From positions 36,621-100,620 of the forward strand of contig NZ_QUMK01000007.1 in assembly GCF_010907035.1 (NCBI RefSeq): a stretch of DNA of 64,000 bases. The letters are read 5' to 3'. This stretch comes from Rhodopseudomonas sp. BR0M22 (GTDB lineage Bacteria; Pseudomonadota; Alphaproteobacteria; Rhizobiales; Xanthobacteraceae). Under the pieces are notes generated by a model. That model did no database searches and had not been told where the DNA came from. It saw nothing but the letters and a program-made list of their open reading frames with translations. A program made the translations under genes and the position numbers. Of this stretch, positions 8,663-16,556 are shown in pieces. Every line of letters begins with the position of its first letter. Position 1 is the first letter of the stretch.

Positions 8663-8905
8663 GCAACGAGATCTCGCCCAGAGAGCGCCACACACCGGCG
8701 GCGCCGTCCATACAAGCTCTGCTTGCAAACACTTCATCGAGAGTGTATCTCCCCGCGCACTGGTCGGCAGTTCACCAAGGCGTCGCTGTCCCGCAAGGGG
8801 AGCTAAACCTGCCTGTTTTCCTGATCGGCTGACACTTGTCCCGTGCCGCCGTCGTAAGTCAGCGACCAACGACATTCATCGTTCGGCACGATCGAGGATG
8901 AGGTC

Positions 8906-9451
8906 ATGACCAGAACTGCTTTCCCCTTCGCCACCCAGGATGTGTCCGCGCTGGCGCGTGCGCTCAACCGCGAGCTCGACGCCCAGGGCCACAAGCTCGG
9001 CCATGTCGAGATGCTGAACCTGCTGGCACGCTCGGCCGGCTATCGCAACTTCCAGCATTTTCGCGCCCAGTTCGACGCCGAGGACATGCTGCAACGCCAG
9101 CCCGAACCGGAGCCGGCGCCCGATCTGCAGAAGGTCGCGCAGGCGACGCGCTACTTCGATACGACCGGCGTGCTGACGCGGTGGCCGAAGAAGGCCAGCC
9201 ATCGCCTGCTGTGCCTGTGGGTGATGTGGTCGCGGGTGCCGGCGGGCGGCGAGCTCAGCGAGAAACAGCTCAACGAGCTGCTGCTCGGCCATCACGGCTT
9301 CGGCGATCACGCGCTGCTGCGCCGCATGATGTGCGACACCGGCCTGATGACCCGCACCCGCGACGGCCGGGTGTATCGCCGGGTCGAGCAGAAGCCGCCG
9401 CCGGAAGCCGTGGCGCTGATCCGCCACCTCGCCCCGCGGCTCGCGGCCTGA
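8906..9451 (+). CDS. DUF2087 domain protein
   Basis: The 181-residue protein has an N-terminal segment (about 8-60) typical of a small domain often placed before DUF2087, and a C-terminal DUF2087-like region (about 90-165) containing LTRWPKKASHRLLCL and RRMMCDTGLMTRTRDGRVYRR. DUF2087 proteins are small winged-helix-like candidates for transcription regulators, but no function is established. A GAGG-type ribosome-binding site precedes the ATG. It stands alone between an AraC gene and a convergent metallo-beta-lactamase gene. Confidence 0.7.
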   Translation: MTRTAFPFATQDVSALARALNRELDAQGHKLGHVEMLNLLARSAGYRNFQHFRAQFDAEDMLQRQPEPEPAPDLQKVAQATRYFDTTGVLTRWPKKASHRLLCLWVMWSRVPAGGELSEKQLNELLLGHHGFGDHALLRRMMCDTGLMTRTRDGRVYRRVEQKPPPEAVALIRHLAPRLAA

Positions 9452-9501
9452 GCCCTGATTATCGAGGCGCCCCCGGATCGGCGCCCACAGGCTCCGCGAC
9501 A

Positions 9502-9557
9502 AAGCAATCCAGCTCTCAGAATTGAGCCCTGGATTGCTTCGCTGCGCTCGCAATAAC
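9502..9557. repeat. Rhizobial-type intergenic palindromic repeat, partial copy
   Basis: Arms AAGCAATCCAG (9502-9512) and CTGGATTGCTT (9529-9539) form an 11-base-pair stem, followed by GCTGCGCTCGCAATAACGGG. The core and right flank match the longer element at 43399-43520. It lies between the convergent DUF2087 and metallo-beta-lactamase genes and may also act as a bidirectional terminator. Elements of this look are common between genes in Bradyrhizobium and Rhodopseudomonas. Confidence 0.65.
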
Positions 9558-9583
9558 GGGACGCCGGAGTATCGGGGACGGTC

Positions 9584-10573
9584 TCAGATGACCGGGCTCC
9601 ACGGCGTCGGCACCAGCCGGTAGCCGTCGGCGGTCTTTTCGACGTGCCCCATCGCCGGGAACGGGAAGTGGAAGCCCTGCACCCGCATCTTCTCGGCGGC
9701 GAGCATGTCGTAGGTCTTGCGGCGGGTGGTCTCCGCCATCGCCGGATCCTGATCGAACATCAGGTGCCAGCCCGGATGGGTGACGAACAGCGCCGGCAGA
9801 TTGGTGACGTCGGACTGGATGAACACCTTGTCCGATCCGGACGACAGCACGAACGAGGTGTGGCCCGGGGTGTGACCGCGGGTCTCGACCGCCAGCAGAC
9901 CGGGCGCGACGTCCTTGCCCCACTCGTAGGGCGTGACCTTCTTGTTCAGCCCGGTGTCGAACACTTTTCGCGCGGTCTGGAACACGCTCTGCATCCGGCC
10001 CGACGGCGCGCGGCTCATCTCGCCGTCGTCCATGAAGTACTTCCACTCGGCGGCGGGCACCAGCACCTCGGCGTTCGGGAACGCCGGCTTGCCGGACGCA
10101 TCGAGCAGGCCGTTGATGTGGTCGCCGTGGAAATGCGAGATCACCACCAGGTCGACCGCCTTCGGATCGAACCCGGCCGCGGCCATGTTGCCGGCGAACT
10201 GCCCGACATTGCCCTTGCTCGACGCGAACGCGCCGGGACCGTTGCCGGTGTCGACCACCACCAGCTTGCCGCCGGTGTTGATCACCAGCGGCGCGAACTG
10301 GATCGAAACCTTGTCCTTCGGCAGAAACGAGGCTTCCAGCGCTTCGCTGACCTCCTCCTTCATGACGTTGGTGACGAAGCCGTCGGACAGCGGGAACGTG
10401 TTGATGCCATCGGAGATCACGTTCACCTGGGCGTCGCCGACCCGGTAGCGGTAGTAACTCGGCGCCTGCTTGTCGGCGACCGGCGCCGCGGCATGGGCGG
10501 GCGCATTGCGCAACAGCGGTGCCGCCGCGAGCGCGGCAGTCGCAGTGAGGGCGTGACGTCGGGTCAGATCCAT
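9584..10573 (-). CDS. Tat-exported metallo-beta-lactamase fold hydrolase
   Basis: The start was placed at MDLTRRHALTATAAL because it gives a twin-arginine signal (RR at 5-6, cleavage near AHA-AA, residue 28) and follows a GAGGA ribosome-binding site. The frame stays open to an upstream ATG at 10633. The 329-residue protein has the zinc motif HFHGDH (147-152), GNGPG near 111 and ETRGHTPGHTSF downstream, which define an MBL-fold hydrolase. Relatives include quorum-quenching lactonases and many proteins of unknown substrate; no specific substrate can be assigned. It is a single gene. Confidence 0.85.
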   Translation of the reverse strand: MDLTRRHALTATAALAAAPLLRNAPAHAAAPVADKQAPSYYRYRVGDAQVNVISDGINTFPLSDGFVTNVMKEEVSEALEASFLPKDKVSIQFAPLVINTGGKLVVVDTGNGPGAFASSKGNVGQFAGNMAAAGFDPKAVDLVVISHFHGDHINGLLDASGKPAFPNAEVLVPAAEWKYFMDDGEMSRAPSGRMQSVFQTARKVFDTGLNKKVTPYEWGKDVAPGLLAVETRGHTPGHTSFVLSSGSDKVFIQSDVTNLPALFVTHPGWHLMFDQDPAMAETTRRKTYDMLAAEKMRVQGFHFPFPAMGHVEKTADGYRLVPTPWSPVI

Positions 10574-10671
10574 GGCGTGTCCTCGCTGGTGATTTGGGGT
10601 GCAGTCTAAGCGGCAACTCATGGCGCGTTTCATGGCGCGATCACGTCATGACGTGCATTTGATCGGGATCG

Positions 10672-11202
10672 TCAGACCGACCGTAGCATCCAGCCGAGCC
10701 CGATCGACAGGCCGTCGCCGAACAGCAGCAGCACCGCCGACCAGACCAGCGCCGACACCACATTGGCGATCTGGAACGACCAGAACGGCATCTCGAAAAT
10801 GCCGGCCGCCAGCGGCACCGAGGCGCGCAGCGGCCCGAAGAACCGGCCGATGAAGATGCTGGGAACGCCCCATTTGCGGACGAAGTCCTCGCCGCGCGCC
10901 AGTAGCCCAGGGTATTTCGACAGCGGCCAGATCCGGGTGACGTTGTCCTTGTAGCGGTAGCCGAACCAATACGACACCCAATCGCCGAGCGCGGCGCCGA
11001 CGCCGCCGGCGATCCACACCGGCCAGAAGCTGACGCCGGACACGCCGATCAACGCGCCGATCGCAACCAGCGCGCCCCATGCCGGGATCAGCAGCGAGAT
11101 GAACGCAAGCGACTCCCCGAACGCCAGGATCAGGACGACGGGTGCGGCCCACGCCTGATGCTGGCGCACGAACTCGGCGATGTCGTGGATATAGGCTTCC
11201 AT
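10672..11202 (-). CDS. DedA family membrane protein
   Basis: The 176-residue integral membrane protein has about four to five hydrophobic segments and the DedA/SNARE-associated core, including GALGDWVSYWFGYRY-like text (residues about 70-85) and FIGRFFGPLRASVPLAAG. DedA proteins are implicated in lipid carrier recycling and membrane homeostasis in bacteria. The C-terminus is short compared with E. coli DedA (about 200-220). A modest ribosome-binding site (GAAAG) precedes the ATG. Confidence 0.88.
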   Translation of the reverse strand: MEAYIHDIAEFVRQHQAWAAPVVLILAFGESLAFISLLIPAWGALVAIGALIGVSGVSFWPVWIAGGVGAALGDWVSYWFGYRYKDNVTRIWPLSKYPGLLARGEDFVRKWGVPSIFIGRFFGPLRASVPLAAGIFEMPFWSFQIANVVSALVWSAVLLLFGDGLSIGLGWMLRSV

Positions 11203-11655
11203 TGTCTTTCAGGTGGCCGCCATCCCCCGACGCGGCCTTCATAGGGCTGTCGCAATAGCACGGACCATGGCGGGTCCAACATGCGACACGCCTTCCCGAC
11301 CAGACCCGCGTGGCCGCAATGCGGCCGGCCGGCGCGACCTCACGCCTCAGCGCAGAAGATTGATCCGGCACAAGCCATTGCCGGTATTAAGGTATCCCGC
11401 GACGCAGGGTCACGCGGCGCGTCGGCTCTATTCAACCCTGCCGGAGGAGCCTATATGGCCTCACGGTGGTCAGTCGGCACCGGCTTGGGGGGTGCAAATT
11501 CTCGTGCATCCGCCCGGCCCCCCGCCCCTGTCGGCGCCTGCGCCGGCCGGGGCTCGCCCCAGCGTCACACCCGTAGCCCTTCCATGGCATAGTGCAACAC
11601 AGCGATTCGCACGGCCTCGGCCGTTCGCACGACATCAGAACAGACTCCAGGACTC
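11203..11655. other. Intergenic region upstream of parE
   Basis: These 453 bases lie between the divergently transcribed DedA gene and parE and should hold both promoters. A 46-codon frame at 11455-11592 is preceded by GGAGGAG, but its composition is unremarkable and it has no recognisable product, so I do not call it. No strong hairpin, tRNA or repeat was seen. Confidence 0.5.
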
Positions 11656-13707
11656 ATGGCCAAGGCATTGAAGGCAAGCTCGAAATCGAAATCCGGCAAC
11701 GACCTGTTCGAAGGCGCGCCGAAGTCTGCCGCGCCCAAGACCCCGGCCAAGCCGAGCGGCGCCGAGGACGGTTATACCGCCGCCGACATCGAGGTTCTGG
11801 AGGGGCTGGAGCCGGTCCGGCGCCGGCCCGGCATGTATATCGGCGGCACCGATGAGAAGGCGCTGCACCACCTGTTCGCCGAGGTGATCGACAACTCGAT
11901 GGACGAAGCGCTGGCCGGCCACGCGACCTTCATCGAGGTCGAGCTGTCGGCCGACGGCTTCCTCACCGTCTCCGATAACGGACGCGGTATTCCCATTGAT
12001 CCGCATCCGAAATTTCCGAAGAAGTCGGCGCTCGAAGTGATCATGTGCACGCTGCACGCCGGCGGCAAGTTCGACAGCAAGGTGTACGAGACCTCGGGCG
12101 GTCTGCACGGCGTCGGCGTCAGCGTCGTCAATGCGTTGTCGTCTCGTCTTGAAGTTGAAGTGGCGCGAGGCCAGCAGCTCCACCGCATGGTGTTCGAGCG
12201 CGGCCATCCCAAGGGCAAGCTGGAAAACCTCGGCAAGGTCAACAACCGCCGCGGCACCCGGGTGCGCTTCAAGCCTGACACCGACATCTTCGGCGCCAAG
12301 GCGTCGTTCAAGCCGCAGCGTCTGTTCAAGATGGCGCGGTCGAAGGCGTATCTGTTCGGCGGCGTGAAGATCCGATGGAAGTGCGACCCCGAACTGCTGA
12401 AGGGCATCGAGGACGTTCCGGCCGAGGATGAATTCCATTTTCCAGGCGGCCTGAAGGACTTCCTTGGCGCGGCGATCCACAACGACACGCTGGTGCACCC
12501 GGACATCTTCGCGGGCAAATCCGGTCGCAACGGCGCGCACGGTGCGTGCGAATGGGCGGTGGCCTGGACCGCCGATGCCGATGGCTTCCTGTCGTCGTAC
12601 TGCAACACCGTGCCGACGCCCGACGGCGGCACTCACGAGTCCGGCCTGCGCAGCGCCCTGCTCCGCGGCCTGAAGGACCACGCCGAGCGCGCCGGCCAAG
12701 GCAAGCGCGCCTCCTCGATCACGTCCGAGGACGTGATGGTCGGCGCCGCGATCATGCTCAGCGTGTTCGTCCGCGAACCCGAGTTCCAGGGCCAGACCAA
12801 GGACCGCCTCGCCACCGCCGAGGCGCAGAAGATCGTCGAGCAGGCGATCAAGGATCCGTTCGACCACTGGCTGTCCGGCAATCCGGTGCAGGCCAACAAG
12901 CTGCTCGACTTCGTCATCGAGCGCGCCGAGGAGCGGCTGCGCCGCCGCCAGGAAAAGGAAATCTCGCGCAAGACCGCGGTCAAGAAGCTGCGGCTGCCGG
13001 GCAAGCTCGCCGACTGCACCTCGACCGCTGCCGAAGGCTCCGAACTGTTCATCGTCGAAGGCGACTCGGCCGGCGGCAGCGCCAAGCAGGCGCGCGACCG
13101 CAAGACCCAAGCTGTGCTTCCCTTGCGCGGCAAGATCCTCAACGTCGCCTCCGCCGGCAAGGACAAGGTGGTGGCGAACGCCCAGCTGTCCGATCTGATC
13201 CAGGCGCTCGGCGCCGGCACCGGGGTGAACTACCGCGAGGAAGACCTGCGCTATTCGCGCATCATCATCATGACCGACGCCGACGTCGACGGCGCCCACA
13301 TCGCCTCGCTGCTGATCACCTTCTTCTATCGGCAGATGCCGAAGCTGATCGACGAGGGCCACCTCTATCTTGCCGTGCCGCCGCTGTACCGCCTGACCCA
13401 CGGCGCCAAGACGGTGTACGCCCGCGACGACGCCCACAAGGAAGAGCTGCTGAAGAAGGAATTCAACGCCAACGCCAAGGTCGATGTCGGCCGCTTCAAA
13501 GGCCTCGGCGAGATGATGCCGGCGCAGCTCAAAGAGACCACGATGGATCCGGCCAAGCGCACGATGCTGCGCGTCGTGCTGCTCGCCGACGACCGCGACG
13601 GCACCGCCAATTCGGTCGAGCGGCTGATGGGCACCAAGGCCGAAGCCCGCTTCGCCTTCATCTCAGAAAAGGCCGAATTCGCCAGCGAGGAGATGCTGGA
13701 CGTGTAA
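11656..13707 (+). CDS. parE: DNA topoisomerase IV subunit B
   Basis: The 683-residue type IIA topoisomerase B subunit carries the GHKL ATPase motifs (EVIDNSMDEALAGH, GLHGVGVSVVNALS) and the TOPRIM metal site (EGDSAGGSAKQARDRKTQA, then MTDADVDGAH). Length and the text YTAADIEVLEGLEPVRRRPGMYIGG fit alphaproteobacterial ParE rather than GyrB, which is longer (about 800). The N-terminal 35 residues are a low-complexity Lys/Ala/Pro/Ser tail. With ParC it decatenates chromosomes. It is monocistronic, ending head to head with the HigBA pair. Confidence 0.93.
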   Translation: MAKALKASSKSKSGNDLFEGAPKSAAPKTPAKPSGAEDGYTAADIEVLEGLEPVRRRPGMYIGGTDEKALHHLFAEVIDNSMDEALAGHATFIEVELSADGFLTVSDNGRGIPIDPHPKFPKKSALEVIMCTLHAGGKFDSKVYETSGGLHGVGVSVVNALSSRLEVEVARGQQLHRMVFERGHPKGKLENLGKVNNRRGTRVRFKPDTDIFGAKASFKPQRLFKMARSKAYLFGGVKIRWKCDPELLKGIEDVPAEDEFHFPGGLKDFLGAAIHNDTLVHPDIFAGKSGRNGAHGACEWAVAWTADADGFLSSYCNTVPTPDGGTHESGLRSALLRGLKDHAERAGQGKRASSITSEDVMVGAAIMLSVFVREPEFQGQTKDRLATAEAQKIVEQAIKDPFDHWLSGNPVQANKLLDFVIERAEERLRRRQEKEISRKTAVKKLRLPGKLADCTSTAAEGSELFIVEGDSAGGSAKQARDRKTQAVLPLRGKILNVASAGKDKVVANAQLSDLIQALGAGTGVNYREEDLRYSRIIIMTDADVDGAHIASLLITFFYRQMPKLIDEGHLYLAVPPLYRLTHGAKTVYARDDAHKEELLKKEFNANAKVDVGRFKGLGEMMPAQLKETTMDPAKRTMLRVVLLADDRDGTANSVERLMGTKAEARFAFISEKAEFASEEMLDV

Positions 13708-13719
13708 GGAAACGATCGG

Positions 13720-14007
13720 TCAGGCGGCGTCCGCCGGCCGCACCTGACGGTCGATCTCCGCGCCCTTGTCACGCTCGATGACGGCGATGTCGTACTGGCT
13801 CTGCAGATCGAGCCAGAACTGCGGAGCATTTCCGAAATAACGCCCCAGCCGCACCGCGGTATCCGCAGTAATCGACCGACGACCGTTGAGAATGTCGGTG
13901 ATCCGTCCAGACGGAACGCCTATGTCCAGCGCCAGCCGGTTGGCGCTGAGTTTCCGCGCCGCCAGTTCTCGCTTCAGCAGCCGGCCGGGATGGGAAACAG
14001 GAGCCAT
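13720..14007 (-). CDS. higA: HigA-type antitoxin
   Basis: The 95-residue helix-turn-helix protein begins MAPVSHPGRLLKREL and contains GVPSGRITDILNGRRSITADTA and YFGNAPQFWLDLQSQYD, the XRE/HigA antitoxin signature. The ATG at 14007 was chosen over an in-frame upstream codon because it follows AAAGAGGA. It lies 13 bases downstream of the toxin gene stop, in the toxin-first order typical of higBA. Confidence 0.9.
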   Translation of the reverse strand: MAPVSHPGRLLKRELAARKLSANRLALDIGVPSGRITDILNGRRSITADTAVRLGRYFGNAPQFWLDLQSQYDIAVIERDKGAEIDRQVRPADAA

Positions 14008-14020
14008 GGTCGTCCTCTTT

Positions 14021-14308
14021 TCACCCTTTGTGATAGTCGACGATCTCGACTTCGAACGCATCACCTTTGCGAAACTCGAAACAAATCCGCCACCGGTCGT
14101 TGACCGTCATCGCCCATTGGTTCCTGCGCACGCCCTTGAGTTTGTGTAATCCTACGCTCTGTAGAGGACTGAGATCTTGCAGCGACTTGGCGGCATTCAA
14201 AGCCAGCAACAGATCGATCGCGGCCTCGACATCAAGGGCGCGGAATTGGTCGAACCGGCTGCCGTCCCATAACTTCCGGGTGGCAGCATTGCGCCATGAC
14301 CGGATCAT
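14021..14308 (-). CDS. higB: HigB/RelE-type toxin
   Basis: The 95-residue basic protein of the RelE/ParE superfamily begins with an IRSWRN start and contains the core LQDLSPLQSVGLHKLKG..RNQWAMTVNDRWRICFEF typical of HigB, a ribosome-dependent mRNA interferase. It precedes higA in the same direction. The pair lies between parE and a decayed secreted-protein gene, an isolated accessory spot in otherwise core DNA. Confidence 0.9.
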   Translation of the reverse strand: MIRSWRNAATRKLWDGSRFDQFRALDVEAAIDLLLALNAAKSLQDLSPLQSVGLHKLKGVRRNQWAMTVNDRWRICFEFRKGDAFEVEIVDYHKG

Positions 14309-14449
14309 GGCAAATTCATACTACGGCAAACGGCGAACCTCAAGCCGCTCGGCTTGAGCGGTTGGCGAAGATGCGGCAGGCTCCCTGATCTTTTGCCTTC
14401 GCAACCTTGACGGCGCGGCGGCGTTTGCAGCGACTGCCGGAGACCGCTG

Positions 14450-14828
14450 ATGAAACCACACGCGCTGATCGCCGCCGCTATCACCCTCGTCCTGACCTGG
14501 CCCACGCCCAGCCGCGCTCGCTCGACTGGCAGCGTTACAAAGTCGCCGCCGGCTCGGCGGCCGCCGACGTGCCGCGCGCGATCTCACCGTGCAGGCGGTG
14601 CCCAATCCCGACGGCGCCTCCCCGGCCGCGTTCCTGGCGGCGCGCAACCCGCCATCGGGCATCATCTATCGCCGCGTCACCCCGCGGTTCTTCGCGTTGT
14701 CGAGCATCCGCAACGGCCGCATCTGTTACAACCGCTGCAACCGCGGCCGTGCCGTGATGAATTGCGTGCTGATCAAATATCCGGCCGCCGAGAAGCGCAA
14801 ATGGGACAGCCGCTCGCTTAGCGGCTAG
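14450..14828 (+). pseudogene. Frameshifted secreted small protein
   Basis: A signal peptide is readable at 14450 (MKPHALIAAAITLVLTW), but a coherent protein needs two frame changes. The frame beginning around 14500 gives LAHAQPRSLDWQRYKVAAGS, and the frame from about 14583 gives LTVQAVPNPDGASPAAFLAA and ends with NGRICYNRCNRGRAVMNC and a stop at 14826-14828. Both shifts are in the same sense (frame 2 to 1 to 0), as expected from two one-base losses. The second falls at a GCGCGCG run, a slippage-prone site. The C-terminal part has three clustered cysteines. I read it as a decayed gene; two sequencing errors are the alternative. No family is recognised. Confidence 0.6.
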
Positions 14829-14870
14829 CGCTGCCCGATCCTCGCCGGGCTTGAACGGGCGCGCAAAAAG

Positions 14871-15074
14871 ATGCCTAATTGGCTCATGCGCACACTTTTT
14901 CTCGTTATCGGCGTCATCGCCCTTCTCGTGGGCCTGGTCTGGACCGGCCAGGGCGCCGGCCTGATTCAGTGGCCGGCCCAGAGTTTCATGATCAACCAGT
15001 CGCAGTGGATGTGGTACGGCGCCTCGACTGCGTTCGGCGGGCTATTGCTGATCTTCGTTTCGCGACGGTCGTAG
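14871..15074 (+). CDS. Small two-helix membrane protein of unknown function
   Basis: The 67-residue frame has two hydrophobic segments (about 6-24 and 45-62) separated by a short loop containing IQWPAQSFMINQSQWMWYG, and ends with a basic SRRS tail. This architecture is conserved-looking and typical of small inner-membrane proteins. Starts at 14871 (ATG after an A-rich tract) and 14886 (second ATG) are both possible. The next gene starts 18 bases downstream on the same strand, so they may be co-transcribed. Confidence 0.6.
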   Translation: MPNWLMRTLFLVIGVIALLVGLVWTGQGAGLIQWPAQSFMINQSQWMWYGASTAFGGLLLIFVSRRS

Positions 15075-15092
15075 CCGCCGGAAGCGTCGACC

Positions 15093-16529
15093 ATGGCCCC
15101 GAAATCAACGTTGACGGCTCGCCAACTGGAAGCACTCGGCGCGCCGCGTCTGGCCGAACTGCTGTTGGCGATCACCGCCAACGACGCTCCAGCAAAACGG
15201 CGGCTCAAGCTGGAGATCACGGCCCTCACCTCGCCGAAGGCGGTCGTCGGCGAAATCGGCAAGAGGCTGGGCCAGATCGCCCGCGCGCAAAGCCTGCTGG
15301 AAGGGCCCAAAGTCAAGGAGCTCGCCGCAGACCTGGAGGCGCAACGTCGCACGATTGTCAACCACGTCGCCGCCAACGATCCCGCGGCGGCACAGGATCT
15401 GATGTGGCAGTTGGTCGACATGGCAAACGATGTCTTGCAGCGCAGCTACGACAGCAACGGCCTCCTGTTCCAGATCTTCGTCGATGCGATCCGCGATCTC
15501 GGGCCACTCGCACAAGCCACACAGTCCGATCCGATCGCCTTGGCCGAACGAGCTTTCAAGACACTCGAAGAGAGCCTCTACGACCAGGAGGAGGATCTGA
15601 TCGAGTCGCTCGGCCCGGCGCTCGGGAGAGCCGGTCTCGACCATCTGAAGCAGCGGCTGATCGAGCTGTCAAAACAGCCTGTGCAACTGCCTGCCGACGA
15701 GGACCGGACGGTGATCGGCTTGGGATCAGGGGGCCCGATCTACCTCGATCAGATCATGTCCTCCCGCCGTGAACAGATGATCGCCGCGAGCCTCCGAACC
15801 GTCGCCGATGTCCAGGGCGATGTCGACTCCTACATTGCCCAGTACAGCATCGAAGCGCGGAAGAGTCCCGGGATCGCCGCGGAGCTCGCGCGGCGGCTGC
15901 TGGCCGCCGGTCGTGCCGACGAGGCGCTGAGGATCGTGGACGATGCGAAGTCGCGTCCATCCAGATTTCCCGATTTCGATTGGGAGGATGCGCGGATCGA
16001 AGTCCTCGACGCACTGGGCCGGCACGACCAAGCGCAGACCGCGCGGTGGTCGTGTTTCGAGCGGTTCCTGAGCGTCGACCATCTGCGCGCTTATCTCAAA
16101 CGCCTACCGGATTTCGACGACGTCGAAGCCGAACGACGCGCGCTGGACTATGTCGAGCGGTTCGATCATTTGCTGCCGGCCCTGGACTTTCTCGTGGCGT
16201 GGCCCGCGCTGGATCGCGCCGCCCGACTGGTGACCCGGCGCGCCAAAGAACTCGACGGCAATCACTACGAACTTCTCTCCCCGGCAGCCGATGCGCTCGC
16301 CGGCAAATATCCGCTCGCCGCGACGCTGGCGCTGCGGGCGATGATCGACTTCACTTTGGTCCAGGGCCGCTCAGCCCGCTACCGCCATGCCGCGCGGCAT
16401 CTGTTGGAATGCGAGAGCCTGTCCGGCGCAATCTCGGACTTCAGCGGCTTCGAAAGCCACGTCACCTACAAGACTCGCCTGCGAGCGGAGCACAGCCGCA
16501 AGACCGGCTTCTGGAGCCTTCTCTCCTGA
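15093..16529 (+). CDS. DUF6880 family protein
   Basis: The 478-residue soluble, helix-rich protein begins with LTARQLEALGAPRLAELLL and runs as repeated helical pairs (GLDHLKQRLIEL, RRLLAAGRADEALRIV, LDALGRHDQAQTARW, YPLAATLALRAMIDFTL), a TPR-like arrangement. It matches the DUF6880 proteins of Rhizobiales as I know them; no biochemical role is established. It ends 27 bases before the convergent caspase-like gene. Confidence 0.75.
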   Translation: MAPKSTLTARQLEALGAPRLAELLLAITANDAPAKRRLKLEITALTSPKAVVGEIGKRLGQIARAQSLLEGPKVKELAADLEAQRRTIVNHVAANDPAAAQDLMWQLVDMANDVLQRSYDSNGLLFQIFVDAIRDLGPLAQATQSDPIALAERAFKTLEESLYDQEEDLIESLGPALGRAGLDHLKQRLIELSKQPVQLPADEDRTVIGLGSGGPIYLDQIMSSRREQMIAASLRTVADVQGDVDSYIAQYSIEARKSPGIAAELARRLLAAGRADEALRIVDDAKSRPSRFPDFDWEDARIEVLDALGRHDQAQTARWSCFERFLSVDHLRAYLKRLPDFDDVEAERRALDYVERFDHLLPALDFLVAWPALDRAARLVTRRAKELDGNHYELLSPAADALAGKYPLAATLALRAMIDFTLVQGRSARYRHAARHLLECESLSGAISDFSGFESHVTYKTRLRAEHSRKTGFWSLLS

Positions 16530-16556
16530 GACGGGGCCGGCGCGGCGACGTCGCAA

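Noticed and set aside
11455..11592. 46-codon frame with a GGAGGAG ribosome-binding site upstream of parE
   Set aside because: Low-information Arg/Ala/Pro/Ser composition and no recognisable family; the purine run may be chance or part of the parE leader.
11635..13437. A 600-codon minus-strand open frame opposite parE
   Set aside because: Antisense shadow in high-GC DNA; parE is unambiguous.
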